A stretch of DNA of 64,000 nucleotides from Serratia rubidaea (GTDB taxonomy: Bacteria; Pseudomonadota; Gammaproteobacteria; Enterobacterales; Enterobacteriaceae), in contig LR590463.1 of NCBI GenBank assembly GCA_901472405.1, forward strand, positions 248,001 to 312,000, read 5' to 3'. The notes beneath the pieces were generated by a model. It was not told where the DNA came from. It saw only the letters and a program-made list of their open reading frames with translations, and searched no databases. Shown here piece by piece: positions 1-10,781 of the stretch (the first letter of the stretch is position 1; the number at the start of each line of letters is the position of its first letter). The translations under genes and the position numbers were made by a program.

Positions 1-1
1 A

Positions 2-1252
<1,251 letters not shown>

Positions 1253-1268
1253 GCCGTTATTTGGCCAT

Positions 1269-1314
1269 TGCCGGTTGACCGGCAGGCGGGCGCGGCCTTG
1301 TCGGCGCGCCCGCC
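1269..1314. terminator. Two adjacent hairpins between protease and inhibitor genes
   Basis: The first is a perfect 7-bp inverted repeat at 1269-1275/1278-1284. The second is a 10-bp GC-only stem at 1285-1294/1305-1314 with a 10-nt loop. There is no clear T run, so this may be an attenuator or an mRNA-stabilising 3' structure that sets the protease to inhibitor ratio; that role is inference. Confidence 0.5.
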
Positions 1315-1334
1315 ACGTTTACGGTGAGCAGAGC

Positions 1335-1724
1335 ATGAGCAAACGCAGGAGGCGCGTCACCCCGGTGGTGGCCGCGATAATGACATATTGCATAACAACA
1401 GGAGCCGCTATGGCCAGCAGTCTGGTTCTTCCTTCCGCGCAGTCTCTGGCGGGTGAATGGCAGGTCGCCAGGGGCGACACGCAGTGCCGGGTCGCGTTGC
1501 GGGCTGACAAACAGCCGGCCGCCAATGGCTATCAGCTGCAGGATGAGCAGCAGTGTCTGCAGACGCTGCTGACTGCACCGGCGGCCGGCTGGCGTCCCGC
1601 ACCGGACGGCATCGCGCTGCTGCAGGCGGATGGCGCCACGCTGGCGTTCTTTTCACGTGACGGCGACGTTTATCGCCACCGCATCGGCGATGAGGACGGC
1701 CTGACCCTGAAGGCGCTGGACTGA
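1335..1724 (+). CDS. inh: Inh-family periplasmic alkaline protease inhibitor
   Basis: A 129-residue protein following the serralysin gene on the same strand, as in the aprI/inh arrangement of Pseudomonas, Dickeya and Serratia. From ATG 1335 the product starts with a basic stretch (SKRRRR), a hydrophobic segment and an AMA/ASS cleavage-like site, which fits a Sec signal peptide. ATG 1380 is a second possibility. ATG 1410 has the best Shine-Dalgarno (AGGAG near 1400) but would remove the signal peptide. Two cysteines (TQCRV and QQCLQ) match the single disulfide of the family. The mature part has the LAGEW start typical of Inh, whose N-terminal strand enters the protease active site. Known role: protects the producing cell from its own protease in the periplasm. 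Confidence 0.85.
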   Translation: MSKRRRRVTPVVAAIMTYCITTGAAMASSLVLPSAQSLAGEWQVARGDTQCRVALRADKQPAANGYQLQDEQQCLQTLLTAPAAGWRPAPDGIALLQADGATLAFFSRDGDVYRHRIGDEDGLTLKALD

Positions 1725-1755
1725 GTCACGGGGTCGCCGGCGCGAACCCGCAGGC

Positions 1756-2382
1756 TTACAGATACAGCGAACGCACGATCAGGAAGTGACCGGCAAAGTA
1801 GCAGAAGGCGACGATGGCGTCGGCGGCGCGGAATCGGCTGCGGTAGTGGCTCACCAGCCAGACAATGCTTGCCAGCAACAGCAGAGAGGTGCCGGCCAGC
1901 AGCGAGAAACCGTAGTCGGTGCTGCGCAGGAAGTACTGCTCGCCGGCCAGCCAGACCATCAGCAGCGTCATGCCGACGTAGGCCACGACCGCCCAGCGCT
2001 GTTCGCTAATGCGCGTCCACAGCGTCGCCAGCAGCAGTACGCCGATAATCAGCAACGCCAGCGGCAGCGGCCAGAACAGGCTGAAGGTCATCTGGCTGGC
2101 GAAGCTGAGGGCATACAGCAGATGGGCAAGGAAGAATGCGCCGAGGGCGTACAGCATCTGCTGGCGGGGCAGTTGCAGCAGGGCATCACCCGCCAGGGTG
2201 GCCAGCAGGCCAAAGACGATCAGATAGCCGGCGGCGCCGAGCACCGGCGCCTGCCAGGCGAGCAGCAGCAACAGCAGCAGCGTGATGGGTTTGAACAGCC
2301 AGCGCTGCCAGCTCGGACCGCGATAGGCGGCGTCAACGTATAACCAACCGGAAAAGAATACGGCAAGGAATGGCCAACTCAT
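1756..2382 (-). CDS. yhhN: YhhN family membrane protein, lysoplasmalogenase-like
   Basis: A 208-residue very hydrophobic protein with about eight predicted membrane helices, starting [10 protein letters not shown]. The YhhN/TMEM86 family includes lysoplasmalogenases that hydrolyse the vinyl-ether bond of lysoplasmalogen. The bacterial substrate here is not known, so the enzymatic call is family-level only. In E. coli yhhN lies in the same neighbourhood, next to yhhM, yhhL, rsmD and ftsY, and the order is kept here with yhhN divergent from yhhM. Confidence 0.85.
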   Translation of the reverse strand: MSWPFLAVFFSGWLYVDAAYRGPSWQRWLFKPITLLLLLLLAWQAPVLGAAGYLIVFGLLATLAGDALLQLPRQQMLYALGAFFLAHLLYALSFASQMTFSLFWPLPLALLIIGVLLLATLWTRISEQRWAVVAYVGMTLLMVWLAGEQYFLRSTDYGFSLLAGTSLLLLASIVWLVSHYRSRFRAADAIVAFCYFAGHFLIVRSLYL

Positions 2383-2577
2383 ATATCTTCCTTTTAGTCA
2401 TCAGCGCCGCCATCGGGCGGCGCAAAAAATGTCACCTGCGTCACTTCTTCAGTGTATACCTGAATCAGGCGTGCGACGTTATTTGTCCGGCTATAGAGAA
2501 GCACGTTGCTGTGCGCTAAGGTTTTCCACTGAGTGCTATGTTTACCCGCTTTTAGCGGTAAAGGAAATGGGAAAGAG

Positions 2578-2934
2578 ATGAGTAAACCTCCGCTGATTTT
2601 TATCGCCGTGGTGGCGTTGATCGCCGTACTGGCGACGCAGCGTTACTTCAGCCAGCGTAAGCAGGAGGCGGCGAACGATCGCGAGCCGGTGCGCGCCACG
2701 CAGGTTGTGGTGAGCGACAAACGCGCCTTTGCGGCCAGCACCAACCGTTCACGCCAGCGCGAGCATATCGTCAATGAGGCGATGCGTTATGAGGTGACCT
2801 TCCAGCCGCAGCGCGGCGGCGAGAGCCTGGTGGTGCGGCTGAAGCAGCCACAGTATGAGCCGATAACGCCCGGTGCGCGCGGCACCCTGAAGATGCAGGG
2901 TACGCGCTTTATTTCATTTACCGCGGAGCAGTAA
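2578..2934 (+). CDS. yhhM: YhhM, DUF2500 family protein
   Basis: A 118-residue protein. ATG 2578 (MSKPPLIFIAV) is chosen over the longer frame from 2533 because a purine-rich GGGAAAGAG directly precedes it and the protein then opens with its single N-terminal membrane helix (about residues 4-21). The rest is a small, probably periplasmic, beta-rich domain ending near FISFTAEQ. It matches the DUF2500 gene beside yhhN and yhhL in E. coli. No biochemical function is known. Confidence 0.85.
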   Translation: MSKPPLIFIAVVALIAVLATQRYFSQRKQEAANDREPVRATQVVVSDKRAFAASTNRSRQREHIVNEAMRYEVTFQPQRGGESLVVRLKQPQYEPITPGARGTLKMQGTRFISFTAEQ

Positions 2935-2944
2935 AGGCGGGGAG

Positions 2945-3217
2945 TTACTTCTTCTTCAGCGGCGGCTGTTTTTTCTGCCAGGCCAGCAGCTCAAACACGC
3001 CGAAGATAAAGATTTTGGCTTCCTGCCAGTAGCTGATGGGCTGATCCTTCGGCTGGGTGGATTTCAGCAATACCACCTGCAGCCCGTGCATCACCACCAT
3101 AAAGAACAGCGCCACGTCGATAAAGTACTTCAGCGGCTTGGGGAACGGGTGGATCAGGTTGGTCAGCAGGAAGCCCCATACGCACAGCATCAGCAGGCGA
3201 CCCATATTAATCAGCAT
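2945..3217 (-). CDS. yhhL: YhhL, DUF1145 family small membrane protein
   Basis: A 90-residue protein with two or three membrane helices (MLINMGRLLML..., then YFIDVALFFMVVMHGLQVVL) and a lysine-rich tail (QPPLKKK). ATG 3217 lies 11 nt inside the 3' end of rsmD, so translation is probably coupled to rsmD; ATG 3205 is an alternative start just past the rsmD stop. Same neighbour as in E. coli. The function is unknown. Confidence 0.8.
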   Translation of the reverse strand: MLINMGRLLMLCVWGFLLTNLIHPFPKPLKYFIDVALFFMVVMHGLQVVLLKSTQPKDQPISYWQEAKIFIFGVFELLAWQKKQPPLKKK

Positions 3218-3830
3218 TTTCAGTTTTCTCTTTGGCGGAACGGATATAAAGACGGTAGGCCACCTGTCCGGCGACCTTTTCTCGATACAGTGCCCAGTTG
3301 GCCGGCACGTCGGCGGCGGCGCTTTCGGCTTCGGCCTCCACGTACACCCAGGCCTCATCGGCCAGCCAGCCCTGCTGCTCCAGCAGATCGACGGTCTGCG
3401 CCAGCAGCCCCTTGCGGAACGGCGGATCGAGGAACACCACATCATAGGCCTCACCGGCGTTTGCCAGCCAGCTCAATGCATTGGTGTTGATTACCTGGCC
3501 GTTGCCGTTAAGCAACGCCAGGTTTTTTTCCAGCTGCTGGGCAACCGGGCGTTCATACTCCAGCAGCGTGGCGCTGCCGGCGTAGCGCGACAGCGCCTCC
3601 AGCCCCAGCGCGCCGCTACCGGCAAAACAGTCCAGACAGCGCGCGCCCTGGATCACCGGCGCCAGCCAGTTAAACAGCGTTTCACGCACCCGATCGGTAG
3701 TGGGGCGAAGCCCGGCGCTGTTCGGCACCGGTAATTTACGTCCGCGCCACTGGCCGCCGATAATGCGGATTTGTCCGGCAGCGGCCGTCTGCGCTTTGCG
3801 GGGCGCGGGCCGCGACGATAGTCTTGCCAT
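3207..3830 (-). CDS. rsmD: 16S rRNA (guanine966-N2)-methyltransferase RsmD
   Basis: A 207-residue SAM-dependent methyltransferase that modifies G966 of 16S rRNA in the assembling 30S subunit. It has RIIGGQWRGRKL (residues 22-33), the SAM loop FAGSGALG (69-76) and the catalytic DPPF motif (135-138) typical of N2-guanine methylases. ATG 3830 (MARLSSRP) is chosen because it gives the family's usual length; a longer frame to 3920 runs into the divergent ftsY promoter region. yhhL overlaps its 3' end, and ftsY starts 255 nt away on the other strand. Confidence 0.95.
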   Translation of the reverse strand: MARLSSRPAPRKAQTAAAGQIRIIGGQWRGRKLPVPNSAGLRPTTDRVRETLFNWLAPVIQGARCLDCFAGSGALGLEALSRYAGSATLLEYERPVAQQLEKNLALLNGNGQVINTNALSWLANAGEAYDVVFLDPPFRKGLLAQTVDLLEQQGWLADEAWVYVEAEAESAAADVPANWALYREKVAGQVAYRLYIRSAKEKTENAD

Positions 3831-4084
3831 AAAAAGTCTTAATGAATTTCGCAGATCGAGAAAAGTTAACGCTATTCTAACGGGGAGAGCGCCGCGGGGA
3901 AATAGCGCGCCGTCTGGCAATTTGCGGTTTATGCCGCGGGATGCGGCGGTGAAGATGCTTCGAACAACGGCCGTTGGCGGATTTTCAGCTGCCGGATGCG
4001 TGTTGCTCCGCGAGGGAAAGTGATAGACTCGGGGGTTAAATTATTTTCGTTATTCAGCCATTGGTACGGAGTTAGGGTCACAGC

Positions 4085-5783
4085 ATGGCAAAAGAAAAAA
4101 AACGTGGGTTTTTCTCCTGGCTGGGTTTCGGCCAGAAGGAAGAGAAACAGCCGGAACCGCAGGCTGAACAGGCCGAATCTGAAGCGCCGGCGGTAGCGCC
4201 TGCGCCGGCGACCACGCTGGACGATAAGCTCCCCGCACAGGAATCTGAACCTGCCGCCTCCGTCGATCTGCCGGGCGAGTGGGACGGCAGCACCGAACAG
4301 GTTGCCGAAAATGTGCCGGAGATTGCGGCGCACGCCGCGCCGGCGGCAGAACAGCAGGAACAGGACGCCGAGGCGGCGCCGGTGTACACGCAGGACGAGA
4401 TCGTCGAAGCGGTGATGCCTCAGCCGGACGCGCCGGCCGACGACGCTGCAGCCAGCGATGCCAAACCGGTTGAGAGCGTTGATGCGGCCGCGCCGGCCAT
4501 CGCTGAACTGCTGGTGGAGAAGGATGCGGCGCCGGAAGCGGAAACCGTTGTTGAGGCTGAACCGGTGGCAGAAGCCGAACCGGTTGTCGAGGCTGAGCCG
4601 GTTGCAGAAGCCGAACCGGTTGTCGAGGTTGAGCCGGTCGCAGAAGCCGAACCGGTTGTCGAAGCTGAACCTGTCGCAGAGGTTGAGCCGGTTGTCGAAG
4701 CTGAACCTGTCGCAGAGGCTGAACCGGTTGCAGAAGCTGAGCCGGTGATAGAGGTTGAACCCACGGCGGCGGAAGCCGTTGCCGAGGCTGAGCAGGAAGA
4801 GGCTGAGCCGGATGTGGCGGCGGTAGCGCCTGCGGCGTCTCAGGAACAGGAGCGGCCGACCAAAGAGGGCTTCTTCGCGCGCCTGAAACGCAGCCTGGTA
4901 AAAACCAAGCAGAACCTGGGCTCCGGCTTTGTCGGCCTGTTCCGCGGCAAGAAGATCGACGACGATCTGTTTGAAGAGCTGGAAGAACAGCTGCTGATCG
5001 CCGACGTTGGCGTTGAAACCACCAGTAAAATCATCACTTCCCTCACCCAGCACGCCAGCCGCAAACAGCTGAAAGACGCTGAAGCGCTGTACGGCAAGCT
5101 GAAGGAAGAAATGTCCGAAATTCTGGCCAAGGTCGATCGGCCGCTAGATGTCAGCGGTAAAACGCCGTATGTCATTCTGATGGTCGGGGTTAACGGCGTC
5201 GGCAAAACCACCACCATCGGTAAACTGGCGCGTCAGTTCCAGGCCGAAGGCAAATCGGTGATGCTGGCGGCGGGGGATACCTTCCGCGCGGCGGCGGTTG
5301 AGCAGCTGCAGGTGTGGGGCGAGCGCAACCACATTCCGGTAGTGGCGCAGCATACCGGCGCCGATTCCGCTTCGGTGATCTTCGATGCGGTGCAGGCGGC
5401 CAAGGCGCGCGGCGTCGACGTGCTGATCGCCGATACCGCCGGGCGTCTGCAGAATAAGGCCCACCTGATGGAAGAGCTGAAGAAGATCGTCCGGGTAATG
5501 AAAAAACTGGACGAGGACGCCCCCCATGAGGTTATGCTGACGCTGGACGCCAGTACCGGTCAAAATGCGGTCAGCCAGGCGAAATTATTTAATGAAGCCG
5601 TAGGGTTAACCGGCATCACGCTGACTAAACTGGACGGTACCGCCAAGGGCGGGGGTGATCTTCGCCATTGCCGATCAGTTCGGCATTCCGATTCGCTATA
5701 TCGGCGTTGGCGAAGGCATCGAAGATTTGCGGCCGTTTAAGGCTGACGATTTTATTGAGGCACTTTTTGCCCGAGAGGATTAA
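4085..5783 (+). CDS. ftsY: Signal recognition particle receptor FtsY (one-base frameshift near 3' end)
   Basis: SRP receptor GTPase that docks ribosome-SRP complexes at the inner membrane. The N-terminal A domain (about residues 1-255) is strongly acidic and holds a tandem EPV(A/V)EAEPV repeat at nt 4549-4760. The NG domain follows with P-loop GVNGVGKT (368-375), DTAGR (450-454) and TKLD (514-517). At 5651-5655 a run of five Gs in place of four shifts the frame. Read past it, the protein continues VIFAIADQFGIP and ends at LFARED with TAA at 5781-5783. Because ftsY is essential, the shift is almost certainly a sequence error. It heads the ftsYEX operon; ftsE starts 5 nt downstream. Confidence 0.95.
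4549..4760 (+). repeat. Tandem acidic repeat inside ftsY
   Basis: About fourteen near-copies of a 15-nt unit encode alternating E-P-V-(A/V)-E-(A/V) pentads. At DNA level the pattern is (g/c)ttgtcga(a/g)gctga(a/g)ccgg alternating with a gttgcagaagc form. Such repeats expand and contract by slippage, so copy number may vary between strains and assemblies. Confidence 0.85.
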
Positions 5784-5788
5784 TACGG

Positions 5789-6463
5789 ATGATTCGCTTT
5801 GAACAGGTCAGTAAAGCTTATCTGGGCGGGCGTCAGGCGTTGCAGGGGGTGGATTTTCATCTGCGCCCGGCAGAAATGGCGTTTCTGACCGGCCATTCCG
5901 GGGCGGGTAAGAGTACCCTGCTGAAACTGATATGCGGTATCGAACGGCCGAGCGCCGGCCACATCTGGTTCGCCGGTCATGACATCAGCCGGCTGAGAAA
6001 CAGCGAGGTGCCGTTCCTGCGCCGCCAGATCGGCATGATTTTCCAGGATCACCATCTGCTGCTGGACCGTACGGTGTATGACAACGTGGCGATGCCGCTG
6101 ATTATCGCCGGCGCCAGCAGCGAAGATATCCGTCGTCGGGTGTCGGCGGCGCTGGACAAGGTCGGGCTGCTGGACAAAGCGAAGAACTTCCCGATCCAGC
6201 TGTCCGGCGGTGAGCAGCAGCGCGTGGGCATCGCCCGTGCGGTGGTGAACAAACCTGCGGTGCTGCTGGCGGATGAACCGACCGGCAACCTGGACGACGC
6301 GCTGTCGGAAGGCATCCTGCGCCTGTTTGAAGAGTTTAACCGCGTCGGGGTGACCGTCCTGATGGCGACCCACGACACCGGGCTTATCGCCCGCCGTAAT
6401 TACCGCATTCTGACGCTCAGCCAGGGCCGTATGATAGGAGGAGTGCAGCATGGCGAACAGTAA
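5789..6463 (+). CDS. ftsE: Cell-division ABC transporter ATP-binding protein FtsE
   Basis: A 224-residue ABC ATPase, the usual family length. Walker A GHSGAGKS is at residues 35-42, the signature LSGGEQQ starts at 138 and Walker B LLADEP has Asp162/Glu163. With FtsX it forms the septal complex that activates EnvC and the amidases for peptidoglycan splitting. ATG 5789 is 5 nt after the ftsY stop, and its 3' end overlaps ftsX by 14 nt, so the three genes are translationally coupled. This gene is intact. Confidence 0.97.
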   Translation: MIRFEQVSKAYLGGRQALQGVDFHLRPAEMAFLTGHSGAGKSTLLKLICGIERPSAGHIWFAGHDISRLRNSEVPFLRRQIGMIFQDHHLLLDRTVYDNVAMPLIIAGASSEDIRRRVSAALDKVGLLDKAKNFPIQLSGGEQQRVGIARAVVNKPAVLLADEPTGNLDDALSEGILRLFEEFNRVGVTVLMATHDTGLIARRNYRILTLSQGRMIGGVQHGEQ

Positions 6464-7404
6464 AAAAACCGCCAAGAGCAAGGCGCTGCGCGGCGGCTGG
6501 CGTGAACAGTGGCGTTATGCGTGGATGAATGCGATTAAGGATATGCTGCGTCAGCCGCTGGCGACCCTGCTGACGGTGATGGTGATCGCCATCTCCCTGA
6601 CGCTGCCGAGCGTGTGCTACATCGTGTGGAAGAACGTCAGCACGGCGGCGACCCAGTGGTATCCGACGCCGCAGCTGACGGTGTATCTCGACAAATCGCT
6701 CGACGATGACGCCGCGGTCAAGGTGCTGGACGCCATCAAGGCTGAAGCGGGCGTTGAGAAGGTCAATTATCTGTCGCGTGAAAGAAGCGCTCGGCGAGTT
6801 CCGCAACTGGTCCGGCTTCGGCGGGGCGCTGGATATGCTGGAAGAGAACCCGCTGCCGGCGGTGGCGATTATCACGCCGAAAATGGACTTCCAGAGTTCG
6901 GAAACCCTGAATACGCTGCGCGAGCGCGTGACGGCGGTGCAGGGCGTGGATGAAGTGCGTATGGACGACAGCTGGTTCGCCCGCCTGGCGGCGCTGACCG
7001 GGCTGGTGGGGCAAGTAGCGGCGATTATCGGCATTCTGATGGTGGTGGCGGTGTTCCTGGTGATCGGCAACAGCGTGCGTCTGAGCATCTTCAGCCGGCG
7101 CGACACCATCAACGTGATGAAGCTGATCGGCGCGACCGACGGCTTTATTCTGCGGCCGTTCCTGAACGGCGGCGCGATGCTGGGCTTCTTCGGCGCGCTG
7201 CTGTCGCTGATTTTGTCCGGCGCGCTGGTGTGGCAGCTGGAGTCGGTGGTGGCCGGCGTGGCGAAGGTGTTCGGCACGACCTTTACCCTGCACGGGCTGG
7301 GCTGGGATGAGGCGCTGCTGCTGTTGATCATCGCCGCGATGATCGGCTGGATTGCCGCCTGGTTGGCCACAGTGCAACATTTACGCCGATTTACACCACA
7401 GTAA
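6450..7404 (+). CDS. ftsX: Cell-division protein FtsX (one-base frameshift)
   Basis: FtsX permease-like protein, 317 residues once corrected. The cytoplasmic N-terminus is followed by TM1 ([14 protein letters not shown]), a periplasmic domain that in E. coli binds EnvC, then three more helices ending near [12 protein letters not shown]. The reading frame breaks at 6781-6783, where GAAAGAAGC stands for GAAGAAGC (extra A). Upstream frame reads VNYLSRE and downstream frame continues [12 protein letters not shown]. It is probably a sequence error. The start codon lies within the ftsE 3' end. Confidence 0.93.
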
Positions 7405-7800
7405 AAAAATTTTTTGATATACTCTTCTCCTGCTGCGTTTGCCGTGCCGCAGGAGAAGAGCCGCTTCGGATCTTCAAAGATCCCGCCTCTGCTCAAGCGC
7501 ACGAATTCCCTATCCGGCCGTCAGTTCATCGCGTATTGTCATGAACATTGCGATCGAAAAAACGGTGAACTTTTTAGGGAAGAACACGGTCAAATATTGC
7601 AGCAAATGTTAAGGTGCCCGGCGTGTGGAACCGTTTTGCAATGATCACCGTAAATCACTGACTCCCCGCCAAACAGATACTCACCAGGCTCAATCGGCAA
7701 CCGACAAACCTCCTTGCAGAGGCTTGGCAGCAACAGCGTTGTGGTTTGCAGCAGCAGTATCGTCACCTGTACGATCGGTTTTATTAGAGAGAGGGTTTGA
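7405..7800. promoter_or_regulatory. rpoH upstream regulatory region
   Basis: A 396-nt non-coding stretch between ftsX and rpoH. In E. coli the corresponding region carries several rpoH promoters, including a sigma-E one. A short frame at 7414-7644 has no family signature and is not called. The final 130 nt are C/A-rich leader, and the ribosome site is GAGAGAGGG just before ATG 7801. In E. coli the first part of rpoH mRNA folds into a thermosensor; I did not fold it here. Confidence 0.6.
7567..7594 (+). promoter_or_regulatory. Candidate sigma-E (RpoE) promoter for rpoH
   Basis: GAACTT at 7567-7572 followed after 16-17 nt by GTCAAA. The arrangement and the cACGGTC block just before the -10 resemble the E. 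coli rpoH P3 promoter (GAACTT, 16 nt, TCTGA). The -10 match is incomplete, so this is tentative. Confidence 0.45.
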
Positions 7801-8657
7801 ATGACCAAAGAAATGCAAACTTTAGCCTTAGTACCCCAAGGCAGCTTGGAAGCTATGTTCGGGCCGCCAACGCCTATCCGATGCTTACAGCAGAGGAAGA
7901 GCGGGAGCTGGCTGAACGGCTGCATTACCAGGGCGATTTGGATGCGGCCAAGCAGCTGATCCTGTCTCACCTGCGCTTTGTCGCTCATATTGCCCGTAAT
8001 TACTCGGGTTACGGCCTGCCGCAGGCGGACCTGATCCAGGAAGGTAATATCGGCCTGATGAAAGCAGTGCGCCGTTTCAACCCGGAAGTCGGCGTGCGTC
8101 TGGTTTCCTTTGCGGTGCATTGGATCAAGGCAGAAATTCACGAATACGTGCTGCGTAACTGGCGTATCGTCAAAGTTGCGACCACCAAGGCGCAGCGCAA
8201 GCTGTTCTTTAACCTGCGTAAAACCAAGCAGCGTCTGGGCTGGTTCAATCAGGATGAAGTCGAGCTAGTGGCGCGTGAGCTGGGCGTATCCAGCAAAGAC
8301 GTGCGCGAGATGGAATCCCGCATGGCGGCGCAGGACATGACCTTTGACCCGACGCCGGACGACGAAGCGCGCGACGGCCAGGCGATGGCGCCGGTGCTGT
8401 ACCTGCAGGACAAAACGTCTGATTTTGCCGAAGGCATCAAAGAAGACAACTGGGAGAGCAACGCCGCCGATAAACTGGCCTATGCGCTGGAAGGTCTGGA
8501 TGAGCGTAGCCAACACATTATTCGCGCCCGCTGGCTGGACGATGAGAACAAGTCCACCCTGCAGGAACTGGCTGACCGCTACGGCGTTTCCGCAGAGCGT
8601 GTGCGTCAGTTAGAAAAGAACGCCATGAAAAAACTGAAAATGGCGATCGAAGCATAA
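7801..8657 (+). CDS. rpoH: Heat-shock sigma factor RpoH / sigma-32 (one-base frameshift near 5' end)
   Basis: Sigma-32, 285 residues when corrected, directing RNA polymerase to heat-shock promoters. From ATG 7801 the frame reads [18 protein letters not shown] and then breaks at about 7852-7854, where one T is missing before ATGTTCGGG. The other frame continues [16 protein letters not shown]. Later landmarks are region 2 ([17 protein letters not shown]), the RpoH box ([15 protein letters not shown]) and the region 4 HTH ([17 protein letters not shown]). A TTG at 7797 makes an uninterrupted frame, but its first 17 or so residues do not resemble RpoH and should not be used. The deletion is probably an error. 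A strong terminator follows. Confidence 0.95.
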
Positions 8658-8671
8658 CGGCTAATGCAGCC

Positions 8672-8699
8672 AAAAAACCCGGCAAAGCCGGGTTTTTTT
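8672..8699 (+). terminator. Rho-independent terminator of rpoH
   Basis: A 10-bp stem AAAACCCGGC/GCCGGGTTTT with an AAA loop and a T run, 15 nt after the rpoH stop. The A run on the other side lets it also serve the minus-strand gene ending at 8721. Confidence 0.93.
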
Positions 8700-8720
8700 A
8701 TGCCTGTAATCCGGCGCGGG

Positions 8721-10781
8721 TCAGGATTTGGCGGTTAACGCCTTGAAGTCCGGCGCCGGGCAATGCTCGCCAAACTGACTCAGGGCGGCATCCGGCTTGC
8801 CGTTGGCCAGGTAACGCTTATACAGCGCGCGGCCGGTCTTGGCATCGCGCTTGATCACCCAGCTGGCGGCGTTGCACAGCACCGCGCCGTACGCCTGGCT
8901 TTTCGGCGGCAGTAAATCCGCGGCCTTCTGCGCCGCCGCCACCGCCTGCCAGCGATAGTGCAGGAAGCGGTTGTCCTGCGGCGGCAACGCCTTGGCGGCG
9001 CGGGCGGCTTCTGCCGCGCCGATCCAGCTTTTATGCGTCAATTCACGGGTGTCGAAGGCATCGCCCAGGTAAGAGTAGCCGGCGCCGTAAATGGCGTAAT
9101 CCGGCGTCATTTCATAACCGGTCAGCTCCAGCCCCTGTTCGCGCAGCAGCGTTGCGGCCTGATAGTAAGCCTGCGCCCGCGCCAGCCTGGCGTTGCTGCT
9201 CTGGCGCGCCATGTTGAACTGCTGCGCCAGCTGCTGGGCGGCGGCGCGGAAGTTTGGCACGGCGAAGTAGTTCTGCGCTTCCTGATAGCGCCCGGCGCGC
9301 ATCAGACGCCGGGCCAGCAGTTCGCGCAGCTGGATATCAGGCGTCAGCACCTGACCGTTATACACGTCCGGCTCCACCGGCTTGATCGGCTGGCTGGGCG
9401 GCGGCACCTGTTTATCGACAAACGCCTTCAGTTCATCAATCGTCAGCACCCGCTCGGCCACGTCGGCTACGTCGGCCCAATACAGATCCTTGCTGCGGTA
9501 CAGCAGCGTCAGCGCCTGCAGATAGTCGCCGCGGTTCAGCGCCAGGATCGCCTGTTCACCGGCGATGCGGCAGTCGGGGATGATGGTTTCCTGTGCATAA
9601 TTTTCGCCGCGCTGTTCGCCCCAGCTTTCATCCGCCGGGAAGGCGGCCGCCGCTTTAGCATAGGCGGCGGCGGCATCCTGCAGGCTGCCGCTGCGCAGCG
9701 CCATTTTGGCGCGCAGCCACCAGGCGAGGCCGGAGTCGCCGGCGTGGCGCAACAGGCTGGCGGCGAGCGGGTAGTTGCCGCGCGGTAGGCCAGCGCCGCC
9801 AGGCGGTCGCTGCCGTTGAAGCCGCTCTTGGTCTCGCTGTCCAGCAGCGTCAGTAAACGCTGGGTGACCTGCTGCGAACGCGGCGGAGTGCTGCCGTCAT
9901 CCTGCGCCTGCAGGTTGCTGCTGCGGGCAAACAGCTCGACGGTAACCAGCTGCTGCACCAGCGGATCGGCGGCGATCGTTTTTAACTGCTCGAAGTGCTG
10001 CGGGTCGACCAGATAGCTGGCGACATACTGCAGTGACTGTCCGCCTTGCGCATCGCCCTGCGCCGCCTGCTGCGCATAGAGATGCGCGGCGCGTTTGATA
10101 TCCCCCAGCCAGAAATGGATGCGCGCCTGCTGCCCGAGGCTGCTGAGCGCCAACTGGTCCGGATCGTCGCCGCCGCTTTTCACGCGGTCGATCACCTGCT
10201 GAAAGGCGGTCAGCGCCTGCTGCAGCCGCGCCGCGTCCGGACGCGCAGGCGTGACGGAAGCATTGGCATCTTCCGGCGTGCCGTAGTCATTCATCAGCAG
10301 CCGTCCGAGGGAGTAGCGCGCGCGCAGCCCCCATGCTCCCTGCTCGGTATCCGGCAGGGCCAGCACCTGATGGAAATAGTCTGCGGCGCGCGGATCGCGG
10401 GCGGCAAAGGCGACGGCGCCCAGCGTGTACTGGCGCGCGGCGGCGGATAGCGCCTGGCTATTGACGGCGTCGGCTTCTTCCACGGTTTTGGCAGCGCGCA
10501 TCTGCTTAATGGCGACGGTTTCCGGCGACAGGGCATCGGCTTCATCGGCCGGGCGGCGGCGGCGCCTGCCAGCGCGGCAGCTGAGGGTCGACTGGCGTCA
10601 GCCGGCTGGTTTCAAAGGTGAAGTTGCCTTCCGGCATTGAGAGCAGCGTGCCGTTGCGATCGAGCAGCAGGCGATTGGGGAAATCCGGGCCGCAGGCCTG
10701 CGCCAGCGGCGCGCCCAGCGTGGCGGCGATGGTGATGCTCAGCGTCAGCGGCCGGATGCGCTGAAGATTAAGGTGTAACAC
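8721..10781 (-). CDS. Secreted helical-repeat (TPR-like) protein of unknown function, two frameshifts
   Basis: About 686 residues once two breaks are joined. I do not recognise a named family. It opens with an N-terminal signal peptide (hydrophobic TLSITIAATLGAPLAQA) followed by CGPDFPNRLLLDR; the Cys after AQA could be processed by signal peptidase I or be a poor lipobox. The rest is long amphipathic helix pairs rich in Ala, Gln and Arg that look like TPR units (for example ARYSLGRLLMNDYG, LRAKMALRSGSLQDAAAAYA, RRLMRAGRYQEAQNYF). Breaks lie near 10546 (extra base in a CCG/GGC run) and near 9777 (missing base; the frame resumes GNYPLAASLLRHAG). Its start overlaps the DUF3142 gene by 14 nt, so it is the last gene of the panM operon. 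It is likely a periplasmic scaffold, with no proven role. Confidence 0.75.

Noticed and set aside
4420..4764. Gly/Ser/Thr-repeat frame (GSASATGSAS type) antisense to ftsY
   Set aside because: It mirrors the FtsY acidic repeat and is not a separate silk-like or autotransporter gene.
7414..7644. 76-residue frame between ftsX and rpoH ending CPACGTVLQ
   Set aside because: It lies in the rpoH promoter region, has no ribosome site and overlaps a candidate sigma-E promoter; one CxxC is not evidence.
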